Assembly (NCBI GenBank): GCA_035529435.1
Contig: DATKWS010000235.1
Location: 1 to 35,955, forward strand
Source of the DNA: DATKWS01 sp035529435
GTDB taxonomy: Bacteria; Krumholzibacteriota; Krumholzibacteriia; Krumholzibacteriales; Krumholzibacteriaceae
Reading direction: 5' to 3'
DNA: 35,955 nt
The notes under the pieces are model-generated. The model made no database searches and was not told the DNA's origin. It was given only the letters and a program-made list of their open reading frames with translations. Position 1 is the stretch's first letter; every line of letters starts with the position of its first letter. Of the stretch, positions 17,412-25,273 are shown one piece after another. A program made the translations under genes and the position numbers.

Positions 17412-17500
17412 TTTCATTGGCTGCCTGGGCTCATCTGGTCTTATTCTTGCACTTCGATGAATATCCGAATGGGTTCATAGCGCATCTTTGGAGACCGTAC

Positions 17501-17761
17501 GTGGACATTAAACAGAAAATAAGGAAATTCATTCAAAACAACTTCCTTTTCGGGACCTGCGAGCAGGAATTCGACGACGACGATTCGTTCATGGAAAACG
17601 GGATCATCGACTCGACGGGCGTCCTCGAGCTGGTTTCCTTCGTGGAGGAGCGTTTCGGCGTCGAGGTCCAGGACGACGAGTTGATTCCCGACAATCTCGA
17701 TTCCGTGAACAAACTGACCGAATACATCACGAGAAAGATCGGCGCCGGCAGCAGCCGGTAG
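17501..17761 (+). CDS. Acyl carrier protein (phosphopantetheine carrier)
   Basis: This 86-residue acidic four-helix carrier protein has the prosthetic-group site in IIDSTGVLELVSFVEERFG: the Ser of DSTG (residue 38) is the expected 4'-phosphopantetheine attachment point. It begins IKQKIRKFIQNNF and ends with a typical ACP helix (DSVNKLTEYITRKI). I start it at GTG 17501, which has GGAG seven bases upstream; the open frame runs 28 codons further up to 17417 but that part does not look like ACP. It sits 44 bases before an adenylating enzyme that very likely loads it. It is a free-standing, pathway-specific carrier and not the fatty-acid one, because no fab genes are near. Confidence 0.88.
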   Translation: MDIKQKIRKFIQNNFLFGTCEQEFDDDDSFMENGIIDSTGVLELVSFVEERFGVEVQDDELIPDNLDSVNKLTEYITRKIGAGSSR

Positions 17762-17804
17762 GCCGCGGAACGTCCGATTGATCCACCCCTTCCCGGCAGA
17801 ACGT

Positions 17805-19349
17805 ATGTTGGTTCATGAATTCCTCGAGACAACCACCGGAAAGCACCCGGACAAAATCGCCATCGTCGCGGGCGCCCGCCGATTGACGTACCGGGAGATC
17901 GACGGCGACGCGAACCGTCTCGCGCATGCGCTGGCGCGCACAGGCGTTCGGAAGGGCGATCGCGTCATAGTTTTCCTCGACAACTCACCAGAGGCAGTCG
18001 TATCGATATTCGGCATTCTCAAGGCTGACGCCGTTTTCATCGTCGTCAACCCGACAACGAAGGCGGAAAAGCTCGCTTACATCGTCGACAACTGCCACGC
18101 ATGCGCACTCATCACGCACCGCAACAAATGGAACATCGTGCAGGAAACAGTGTCCAGCGTTCAATCGCTCGCGTCCGTAATACTCCCCGGTGAGAAAAAG
18201 GAAGACGACACCAGAACGTCGAGACCCGTGCGAACGGTCGGGTGGAACGACAGCCTCGACGAGTGCCCCGCATCCCCTCCCCCGAGAACGGCAATAGACA
18301 TCGACCTCGCCGCCCTGATATACACGTCCGGCACGACGGGCAATCCGAAAGGAGTCATGCTGACGCACCGTAACATGGTATCGGCGTCGACTTCGATCAC
18401 GACCTACCTCGAAAACGTCGAGAGCGACATCATTCTCGACGTGCTGCCGCTCTCGTTCGACTACGGACTTTACCAGGTCATCATGTCCGCGCAATTCGGC
18501 GGGACGGTCGTTCTCGAGAAAAGCTTCCTGTACCCCTACACTGTCATCCAGCTCCTGAAGCGCGAGTGCGTCACCGGATTGCCCATCGTCCCGACGATTG
18601 CGGCGATTCTACTTCAGATGACCGATCTGAAGAATGATCGGTTCGAACACCTGCGCTACATTACAAATACCGCCGCCGCCCTTCCGGTGAACCATATCAG
18701 AGGTCTCCAGGAAACGTTCCCCAAGGCGAAGTTCTATTCGATGTACGGTCTGACAGAATGCAAACGGGTCTCGTACCTACCGCCTGAAGAGCTCGAGCGG
18801 CGCCCTAAATCGATCGGGAAAGGGATGCCGAACGAGCAGGTTTACCTCGTAGACGAGCAGGGGCGAACGATCACGGAACCGGGAGTGGTCGGGGAACTCG
18901 TAGTCAGGGGCGCGAACGTCATGAAGGGGTACTGGGAGCTGCCGGACGAAACGGATCGCATGCTTCGGCCCGGCCCCTTTCCCTGGGAGAAGGTGCTCCA
19001 CACCGGGGATCTCTTCACGATGGACGCGGAGGGATTTCTCTACTTCGTGTCGCGTAAGGATGATATCATCAAAAGCCGGGGCGAGAAGGTCAGCCCCCGC
19101 GAGGTGGAAAACGCCCTGTACGAGCTGCCGGGTATCGCCGAGGCGGCGGTTGTCGGAATTCCCGATTCCTTACTCGGGGAAGCGATAAAGGCGTATGTCG
19201 TATTACAGCAGGGAGTAACACTCACCGACGATGACATCATCGCCCACTGCAAGAGCAGGCTTGAGGACTTTATGGTTCCGAAAATCATTGAATTCAGAGC
19301 CTCGTTGCGTAAAACTTCGTCAGGGAAGATATCGAAACTGGGTCTATGA
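17805..19349 (+). CDS. Acyl- or aminoacyl-AMP ligase (AMP-dependent synthetase family)
   Basis: This 514-residue protein has all core motifs of adenylate-forming enzymes: A3 IYTSGTTGNPKGVMLTHRN (about 171-189), A5 SMYGLTECKR (about 311-320), A7 HTGDLF, A8 DDIIKSRGEKVSPREVE and A10 KTSSGKISK with the catalytic lysine near the C-terminus. It activates a carboxylic acid with ATP and most likely hands it to the carrier protein encoded just upstream. It resembles the ACP-paired ligases seen in exopolysaccharide and exosortase-type loci. I prefer the ATG at 17805 (LVHEFLETTTGKHPDK is the usual N-terminus) to a TTG at 17778. The acid could be fatty, hydroxy or amino; the motifs do not decide. Confidence 0.9.
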   Translation: MLVHEFLETTTGKHPDKIAIVAGARRLTYREIDGDANRLAHALARTGVRKGDRVIVFLDNSPEAVVSIFGILKADAVFIVVNPTTKAEKLAYIVDNCHACALITHRNKWNIVQETVSSVQSLASVILPGEKKEDDTRTSRPVRTVGWNDSLDECPASPPPRTAIDIDLAALIYTSGTTGNPKGVMLTHRNMVSASTSITTYLENVESDIILDVLPLSFDYGLYQVIMSAQFGGTVVLEKSFLYPYTVIQLLKRECVTGLPIVPTIAAILLQMTDLKNDRFEHLRYITNTAAALPVNHIRGLQETFPKAKFYSMYGLTECKRVSYLPPEELERRPKSIGKGMPNEQVYLVDEQGRTITEPGVVGELVVRGANVMKGYWELPDETDRMLRPGPFPWEKVLHTGDLFTMDAEGFLYFVSRKDDIIKSRGEKVSPREVENALYELPGIAEAAVVGIPDSLLGEAIKAYVVLQQGVTLTDDDIIAHCKSRLEDFMVPKIIEFRASLRKTSSGKISKLGL

Positions 19350-19455
19350 GACGCCGTGCACACCTGGAAGGTGGCGTCTATTCGTCGAGGAATCGAGGCG
19401 CGGGGCGCACAAGCGCGGCCCACAACCACGGCGGCGCGAATACGGAGTGATACGA

Positions 19456-20430
19456 ATGGATTTCAGCAGGGACGTTCTAAGGATCGATCCGGAAACGGTA
19501 TGCCTTCACATCGAAAGGTTCATTAGAGACACGGTGAAACACGTCTACCATGGCAAGGGGATCGTGGTGGGCTTAAGCGGCGGCGTGGATTCGGCGGTTG
19601 CCGCCGCCCTGTCGGTCAGAGCGGTCGGCGCGGACCGGGTATACACCGTGCTGCTGCCGGAGCGGGATTCCAATCCGGTGAGCCGGGAATACGGACGCAT
19701 GATGGCGGATGTGATCGGCGTCCAATGCGACGAGGTGGAATTGACTCCTGTTCTCGAACGGTTCGGCGTGTACAAAAAACGCGACCGGATCGTCAAACAC
19801 ATTTTTCCCGAAATCGACGAACCATACAAGTTCCGGCTCGTGCTGCCGCAGAATCTCCTGGAACGGGATCGCCTGAACGTTTATCACATCGAGGTGCTTC
19901 GCGAGGACGGCTCGGTGTTAAAAAAGAGACTCCCCTACACCGACTATTTGGAAGTGATGGCCGCGAATGACATCAAGCAGCGGGCGAGGATGACCCAGCT
20001 CCATTATGAGGCCGAGAAGCGCAACTACATCGTGTGCGGAACGACCAACTATTCCGAAATGGCGCAGGGATTCTTCGTGAAATACGGGGACGGCGGCGTC
20101 GACATCGAACCGATCGCCATGCTTTACAAGAACCAGGTATACCAGCTCGCTCGATACCTCGGCGTTCCCGAAGAGATTATCAAACGTACACCCAGTCCCG
20201 ATACGTACAGCTTCGAGGTGAGCGACCAGGATTTCTACTTCTGCATGCCGTATGATCTCGTCGATCACCTCATCTACGCCCTCGAAAACGACGTGCCACG
20301 GGAGCGAGCCGCGGAAGTGCTCAGCCTCGAGCCGGAACAGGTTGAACGGGCGTGGAAGGACCTGTCGCACCGGCGTGAGATGACGGAGCATCTGCGCCGG
20401 ATTCCACCATCTCCGGAGATAACGTGGTGA
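19456..20430 (+). CDS. NadE-like PP-loop ATP pyrophosphatase with altered substrate site
   Basis: This 324-residue protein has the N-type PP-loop SGGVDSAVAAAL (from residue 40) and KYGDGGVDIEPIAMLYKNQVYQLARYLGVPEEII, which clearly mark the NH3-dependent NAD synthetase family. However, where NAD synthetases carry PSAxLxxGQTDE, this protein reads PSPDTYSFEVSDQDFYF. It also has extra sequence around NLLERDRLNVYHIEVL. There is no nitrilase-type glutaminase domain. A changed substrate is therefore likely: an adenylated carboxylate other than nicotinate-adenine-dinucleotide, perhaps a sugar acid or acyl chain from the ACP pathway (inference). The ATG at 19456 has GGAG eight bases upstream; the frame runs back into the ligase gene but that part is not conserved-looking. 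Confidence 0.82.
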   Translation: MDFSRDVLRIDPETVCLHIERFIRDTVKHVYHGKGIVVGLSGGVDSAVAAALSVRAVGADRVYTVLLPERDSNPVSREYGRMMADVIGVQCDEVELTPVLERFGVYKKRDRIVKHIFPEIDEPYKFRLVLPQNLLERDRLNVYHIEVLREDGSVLKKRLPYTDYLEVMAANDIKQRARMTQLHYEAEKRNYIVCGTTNYSEMAQGFFVKYGDGGVDIEPIAMLYKNQVYQLARYLGVPEEIIKRTPSPDTYSFEVSDQDFYFCMPYDLVDHLIYALENDVPRERAAEVLSLEPEQVERAWKDLSHRREMTEHLRRIPPSPEITW

Positions 20431-20503
20431 CCGGGACTGTTGTGTGCCACCGCATACGTGCCCCACGCGACGGTACGGCGCGTATGCAAAAGGATAACAT
20501 GGC

Positions 20504-21499
20504 ATGAAAAGATGCTCGCGATGCGTACTGCCCGAGACCTTTCCCGGGATCGAATTCGACGATGACGGCGTGTGCACGGTATGCAGAAACGCCAGGAGCC
20601 GGGAGCGGCTCGACGCGACCAAGAAGAAGTATCGCAAGCGGTTCGAGAAACTTCTTATGGAGCGAAGGGGCGGTGGGGTGTACGACTGCCTCATGGCGTA
20701 CAGCGGCGGCAAGGATTCGACGTACACGATGCTTCTCCTCAAGGAGCAATACGGCCTGTCCATCCTTGCACTTACCTTTGACAACGGGTTCGTATCCCCC
20801 GCCGCAATGGACAACATACGAAGTGTCGCGGAGGTCTTGAATGTCGATCTTATGGTTTTCAAGCCGAGCTTCGACCTTCTGAAGAAAATCTTCCGCAGGG
20901 CGGTCGACTCCGACATGTACTCGAGAAAAACGCTGGAACGCGCGAGTACGATCTGTACGAGCTGCATGGGGATCATCAAATTCGTTACGCTCCGCATGGC
21001 CATCGAAAGCGGCATCCCGTTCATAACCTACGGGTGGTCGCCGGGCCAGGCACCGACCGAAGCGTCGATCTTCAAGAACAATCCCCCAATGATAAGGAGC
21101 ATGCAGGCGGCTCTCCTCGAACCGATACGCGAGGCCGCCGGCCCGGAAGTGGAGCGGTACTTCCTGACCGATGAGCACCTTGCGCGGGAGGATCGCTTTC
21201 CCCACAATATCAGCCCCCTGGCGTTCCACGATTACGACGAAGCGAAGATCATCAAATCGATTGCCACGCTTGGATGGGTGAAACCCGACGACACCGATCC
21301 GAACTCAACCAACTGCCTGCTGAACGCCTTCGGAATCCAGGTGCACCGGGCGCGGTTCCAATTCCACCCGTACGCTTTCGAGCTCGCAAATCTCGTCAGG
21401 GAGGGGCACATGGAGCGTGCTGAGGCGATAGCGAGGCTGGAAACAGTGGAGGACGAAAAGGTCGTGCGGCGCGTTCGCGCCAGGCTGGAACTCGAATAG
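20504..21499 (+). CDS. N-acetyl sugar amidotransferase-like PP-loop enzyme (WbpG/PseA/WbuX type)
   Basis: This 331-residue protein opens with the zinc-binding pattern CSRCVLPETFPGIEFDDDGVC..C, diagnostic of the WbpG/PseA/WbuX family. It then has the PP-loop AYSGGKDSTYTMLLL (SGGKDS at 67-72), LALTFDNGF, and a second Cys pair in TICTSCMGIIKF. Known members use ATP and ammonia, supplied by a separate HisH-like glutaminase, to turn an N-acetyl sugar into an acetamidino sugar for O-antigen or flagellin glycans. No hisH- or hisF-like gene is in the window. An AAAGGA sequence precedes the start, and the ATG at 20504 overlaps a two-codon ATG-GCA-TGA frame. It is part of the + strand unit with the NadE-like gene and flippase. 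The sugar target is not known. Confidence 0.82.
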   Translation: MKRCSRCVLPETFPGIEFDDDGVCTVCRNARSRERLDATKKKYRKRFEKLLMERRGGGVYDCLMAYSGGKDSTYTMLLLKEQYGLSILALTFDNGFVSPAAMDNIRSVAEVLNVDLMVFKPSFDLLKKIFRRAVDSDMYSRKTLERASTICTSCMGIIKFVTLRMAIESGIPFITYGWSPGQAPTEASIFKNNPPMIRSMQAALLEPIREAAGPEVERYFLTDEHLAREDRFPHNISPLAFHDYDEAKIIKSIATLGWVKPDDTDPNSTNCLLNAFGIQVHRARFQFHPYAFELANLVREGHMERAEAIARLETVEDEKVVRRVRARLELE

Positions 21500-21545
21500 C
21501 CGGAGCAACTGCGCGAGCGCCCGACGTACCGAATTTGCGAGCACT

Positions 21546-23039
21546 ATGGCGACACTTGCCGGCAAACTGATAAAGGGCTCCTTCCTCAGGGTTCTCAACC
21601 TTCTCGTCACGATCACCGTAAGCTTTTTCATGATGCCCTTCGTTATCCGGTCGATCGGCGACCGTTGGTACGGGCTATGGATTCTCGTCGGAACCCTCGT
21701 CGGATACTACGGCTTCTTCGATTTCGGGCTGTCCACCGCGCTTCAGCGGTTCATCTCGCGCGCTCTCGCGGATGAGGATCGCCAGGAGATCAACACAATA
21801 TTCAACACCTGCTTCTCCTTCTTTGCCGGAGGCGCAGTCCTTTCGATTCTCGCGTCGGTCTCCGTCGCGATCTGGGGTTCCCGTTTCATAGAGAACCCCG
21901 CCGACATACACGCGTTCAGAATCGTTATCCTGCTCGTCGGACTGAGCATATCGATCTCCTTTCCGATCAGGGCTCTTATAGGATTCCTCTACGCCAATGT
22001 GCGGCACGACGTCACCATGATCATTGAGATCGGCAAGATCATCCTGCGAACGGCCCTCATCATCTATTTTCTGCTGCGGGGACACGGCATCATCGCCCTC
22101 GCCGCGATTACCCTCTTCGCGGACTCGATATCGTACCTCGCGATACTCACCTTCACCCGAAAGCGGTACGCATACCTCACCTTCGACCTGCGGCTCTTCT
22201 CGCGGAATACGTTCAAGGGGCTCATCAACTACAGCGTCTTCAGTTTCATCTCGAATATCGCCAACCAGCTCCGCTTCCATATAGATGCTTTCGTTATAAC
22301 CGCCTACCTCGGGCTAAGCATGGTGACGCACTACAATGTGGGAGGGCGAATCGCACGCTACTACATCATGGCCATCATAAGCGCCGTGGCGCTGATCATG
22401 CCCGTCTTCAGCAAATTCGAGGGGGAACGCGATTTCGACAAGCTGAGGGAAAAATTTCTCTTCGTATCCAAACTGAATGTGATCCTTTCAATCTTTCTCG
22501 GCGGTGCACTGCTCGTCTACGGGAAGGCGTTCATCACCCGCTGGATGGGATCGGATTACACCGATTCGTATTACGTGCTTGTCATCCTCATGGCGGGGCT
22601 CATCTTCGGCACAACGCAAACGACCTCGGCCAGTCTAATCTTCAGTCTATCCAAGCACAAACCGTACTCGATCATGCACCTCTGTGAAGGGCTTGCGAAC
22701 CTGACCCTCAGCTTGATACTGGTAAAGCGGTACGGTATATACGGCGTCGCCCTCGGCACGACGATCCCGGTGATCGTATTCTACATATTTGTCGTACCGG
22801 TCTATGCGACCAGGGTGATCGACCTCCCGTTCACCCGGTACGCTGCCTACATCGTACCTCCCCTGCTGATCGGCGGGGCGACGCATCTCGCATGCTGGCT
22901 GTTCCTGAGAAATTACATCCTGGCCAGCTACTCGCGATTATTCATCCTGGGATCCATAACATTCGCCGTGTACGCGCTCGTGAGCGTCTTCGTCGTGCTC
23001 ACCAAGGAAGAGAGGCGATACTTCGGTATTCACGTGTAG
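21546..23039 (+). CDS. Wzx-type polysaccharide flippase (MOP superfamily)
   Basis: This 497-residue protein has about 12-14 hydrophobic segments and the N-terminal pattern of Wzx/MVF-like flippases: GSFLRVLNLLVTITVSFFMM, then SIGDRWYGLWILVGTLVGYY, DFGLSTALQRFISRALA and, centrally, NYSVFSFISNIANQLRFHID. These carry lipid-linked oligosaccharide units across the inner membrane. The length is typical. It is the last gene of the + strand unit, 46 bases after the amidotransferase-like gene, and faces the leftward acyltransferase gene across a 39-base gap with no clear terminator. The ATG at 21546 has no strong ribosome binding site. Confidence 0.9.
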   Translation: MATLAGKLIKGSFLRVLNLLVTITVSFFMMPFVIRSIGDRWYGLWILVGTLVGYYGFFDFGLSTALQRFISRALADEDRQEINTIFNTCFSFFAGGAVLSILASVSVAIWGSRFIENPADIHAFRIVILLVGLSISISFPIRALIGFLYANVRHDVTMIIEIGKIILRTALIIYFLLRGHGIIALAAITLFADSISYLAILTFTRKRYAYLTFDLRLFSRNTFKGLINYSVFSFISNIANQLRFHIDAFVITAYLGLSMVTHYNVGGRIARYYIMAIISAVALIMPVFSKFEGERDFDKLREKFLFVSKLNVILSIFLGGALLVYGKAFITRWMGSDYTDSYYVLVILMAGLIFGTTQTTSASLIFSLSKHKPYSIMHLCEGLANLTLSLILVKRYGIYGVALGTTIPVIVFYIFVVPVYATRVIDLPFTRYAAYIVPPLLIGGATHLACWLFLRNYILASYSRLFILGSITFAVYALVSVFVVLTKEERRYFGIHV

Positions 23040-23078
23040 GCGAATAGTCGTGACACCGAAAGGTATCGTGGAATCCTA

Positions 23079-23765
23079 TTACGAGGGCTCCTTGTCTTCT
23101 CCGCCGCGTTCGAGGACGGCACGCGTTTCCTTCGCATAATCTGCGATGATCTCGTACAGCCGCGGCCGTTTCTGAATATAGAGGGGAACGATTTCTTCAC
23201 CCTGGCGCGTGAATTCGACGAACTTTCCCTCCGCCTTCAATCGCTCGTAGTGCTCCTTGTCCCGGGACCCCAGAACACGGGCCGGATTCCCTAAGACAAT
23301 CGCCATCGGCGGCACGTCCTTCGTCACCACCGAGGCGATGCCGATGACGGCGCCCTCGCCGATCTCGACTCCGGATGTAATGCTGACACCGGCGCCCACC
23401 CAGACATTGTCGTTGATCCTGATCGGCCTTAGAAGAATCCGTTCATCGAATGGAACGGCATTCGCATTTAGATAGTTATGCTCCACCGTCCAGATCGTTG
23501 TCCGGTACGAAATCCCGACATTGCTGCCGATATACAACCCACCCGCTCCGTTTATCCAAACACCTTCCTGGATCCTGACGTTGTCGCCCACCGATATCTT
23601 GTCGCAGTTTGTGATCCACGCCTTCCCGGATATATGCACGTTCTCACCACACCGCCTGAACAGACCGTTGTACTCGATATGTTCCCGAGCGTATCCCTCC
23701 CTGATCCAGGAAATAATCCTAAACAGTTGAAACTTCTTGAGCCACCCGGAGAACAACAACCTCAC
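23079..23765 (-). CDS. Hexapeptide-repeat acyltransferase
   Basis: This 228-residue protein has left-handed beta-helix repeats (VHISGKAWITNC, ISVGDNVRIQEGVWI, LYIGSNVGISY, IRINDNVWVGAGVSI, VEIGEGAVIGIASVVTKDVPP) and the cap VLGNPARVLGS, so it is an acyl- or acetyltransferase of the WbbJ/LacA group. VEHNYLNANA holds the likely catalytic His. A charged tail (ETRAVLERGGEDKEPS) follows. It starts with GTG at 23763-23765, overlapping the TAG stop of the upstream gene by one base (TAGTG); a perfect AAGGAGG (23771-23777) five bases upstream decides this start. It is the last gene of the leftward operon. Confidence 0.88.
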   Translation of the reverse strand: MRLLFSGWLKKFQLFRIISWIREGYAREHIEYNGLFRRCGENVHISGKAWITNCDKISVGDNVRIQEGVWINGAGGLYIGSNVGISYRTTIWTVEHNYLNANAVPFDERILLRPIRINDNVWVGAGVSITSGVEIGEGAVIGIASVVTKDVPPMAIVLGNPARVLGSRDKEHYERLKAEGKFVEFTRQGEEIVPLYIQKRPRLYEIIADYAKETRAVLERGGEDKEPS

Positions 23766-25273
23766 TAGTGCCTCCTTGTCGCGAGTTTTTCGAGACAGTA
23801 CAGGTACGTGACGAGACGCACGAACCAGCCGCTACCCGCCGCGTATTTCTTAGTAAGCAGGCCCGCCAGCAGGCGGGGAATCACGTACCGGTACCGCAGG
23901 TACCCACACGGTCTGTTCCCGGCGACGAACGCGGCACAATCCTTTATAAACCGACGGTTCGTCACCGGCGATACATGTCCGAGGTAGTAATCCCGTTGCA
24001 TAACAGGGAAATCAGCATACGCCGGATAGGACCGCTTGATCGCTTCACCGTGAAAGTCATTCTCGATCTTGAAGGTGGACGAGAGCGAGTTGAGAAAATC
24101 GAACAGCCGGTGGTCGAGGAACGGGCTGAATACATACGGTATATGACCAAGCACCGAATAGGGGGCCAGTGCGATCATGCGGCGTGTCCTGTTCCAGAAA
24201 AAAAACGAATTCACAGGGTCAGGCGCATCCGCATGTTCTTCGATCTCTTGCGCCAGGTAGTGAATAGCCTCCTCGCGCCTCATTCGAGAAGCCACATTGG
24301 GTACGACGAGCTTGTCCAGCCCTATTCTATCCAGTGTATAGTCCGCCATTTCGATGAATCGACCCGCTCGGGAGAGATTGTAGTTCTCCCGTGTCAGCAT
24401 ACCATCGGATGAGAGCATATCGCCCCCGATACCATCATAGATCGCATCAGTCCTCTCGCCGACTAACCGGGCCATACCGTACATCCACCCAGGTTCCAGC
24501 GAACCGAGGTTCCCGACGGTGTGTTTCCACAGCTCTCCCTTGAATTCGGAAATGCCGGGATCGATAACGATGTGTTCCACGCCAAGTGTCGCAGCCACGG
24601 TCGACGCGAATTCCACGTCAGGAGTAACGAATGGCTGAAAGTACCGGGAGGTGATGCAGAAGAGCGGCCCGTGTCCCTGCTCGCAGAGCTCGAGGAGGAT
24701 ATGCCGCGAATCCTTTCCGCCGCTTAAGGGGACGGCGAAACGCTCCGAGGGCGGGAGCCGCCGGGCGATCGCATCCCTGAAAAGGGCCCTGTACGTCACA
24801 ACGGCGTCGTCGAGCGTGATATTCGCCGCCTTCGTCCGCACCGGCCCGCCCGAGACGGTGAATCCATCCCGGTGCCACTCGAGCAGGCAGTCGGGCGGGA
24901 GAGCGCGAATGTGTTCGAAGGGGGTGTCCTCCCTGATGAACGAGCCGAAGCGCAGAAATATCGAGAGCGCGCGGTAATCGAGATCGGTGGGAGCGCCCTT
25001 CTCGACGAGACGCACTATCGAGGGAGAAAGGCATATCTCCCCATCGCGCCGGAAATAATAGAGCGGATAGAAACCGTACCGGTCGTTGCGGACTCTCAAC
25101 CGGCGACCGTCCCAGTGCCAGGAGGCGTATACTCCCTCCCGGTCCCGTCCGGACTCCGGTTCCAGCGGCCACCCGAGTACGTGCGAATGCGGCCCGTCCA
25201 CCGCAATCCGGTCGCCGTCGACCCTGGCATGGAAATACGCCCTATCGTCCCGCACTCCGGCACCTTCCCTCAA
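23765..25273 (-). CDS. Asparagine-synthetase-like amidotransferase lacking the glutaminase Cys
   Basis: This protein of about 500 residues keeps the C-terminal synthetase domain of AsnB: PLSGGKDSRHILLEL (PP-loop, 184-189), DAIYDGIGGDMLSSDG and FSPFLDHRLFDFLNSL. It also keeps part of the N-terminal beta-sandwich (LRVRNDRYGFYPLYYF). AsnB enzymes begin with Met-Cys, the Cys being the glutaminase nucleophile; here the N-terminus is REGAGVRDDRAYFHARVDGD with no such Cys, and about 80 early residues seem lost. It probably uses free ammonia or another amine. The substrate is likely a sugar carboxylate, as for WbpS-type O-antigen amidases (inference). The start is uncertain: TTG at 25273 or GTG at 25255. 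It overlaps the methyltransferase gene upstream and the acyltransferase gene downstream. Confidence 0.83.
   Translation of the reverse strand: MREGAGVRDDRAYFHARVDGDRIAVDGPHSHVLGWPLEPESGRDREGVYASWHWDGRRLRVRNDRYGFYPLYYFRRDGEICLSPSIVRLVEKGAPTDLDYRALSIFLRFGSFIREDTPFEHIRALPPDCLLEWHRDGFTVSGGPVRTKAANITLDDAVVTYRALFRDAIARRLPPSERFAVPLSGGKDSRHILLELCEQGHGPLFCITSRYFQPFVTPDVEFASTVAATLGVEHIVIDPGISEFKGELWKHTVGNLGSLEPGWMYGMARLVGERTDAIYDGIGGDMLSSDGMLTRENYNLSRAGRFIEMADYTLDRIGLDKLVVPNVASRMRREEAIHYLAQEIEEHADAPDPVNSFFFWNRTRRMIALAPYSVLGHIPYVFSPFLDHRLFDFLNSLSSTFKIENDFHGEAIKRSYPAYADFPVMQRDYYLGHVSPVTNRRFIKDCAAFVAGNRPCGYLRYRYVIPRLLAGLLTKKYAAGSGWFVRLVTYLYCLEKLATRRH
23771..23777 (-). promoter_or_regulatory. Ribosome binding site fixing a GTG start
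   Basis: AAGGAGG on the - strand is a full Shine-Dalgarno match lying inside the last codons of the asparagine-synthetase-like gene, five bases before the GTG at 23765. It supports translation re-initiation at the overlapping stop/start TAGTG. Confidence 0.7.

Noticed and set aside
17417..17500. N-terminal extension of the acyl carrier protein frame.
   Set aside because: The extension is unlike ACP, and a GTG with a well-spaced GGAG starts the protein at 17501.
19231..19455. Upstream extension of the NadE-like frame into the ligase gene.
   Set aside because: It overlaps the ligase coding sequence and reads as arginine-rich out-of-frame sequence; the GGAG-preceded ATG at 19456 is far better.
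23040..23078. Bidirectional terminator between the flippase and the acyltransferase.
   Set aside because: I found no stable stem with flanking T/A runs in this 39-base gap.
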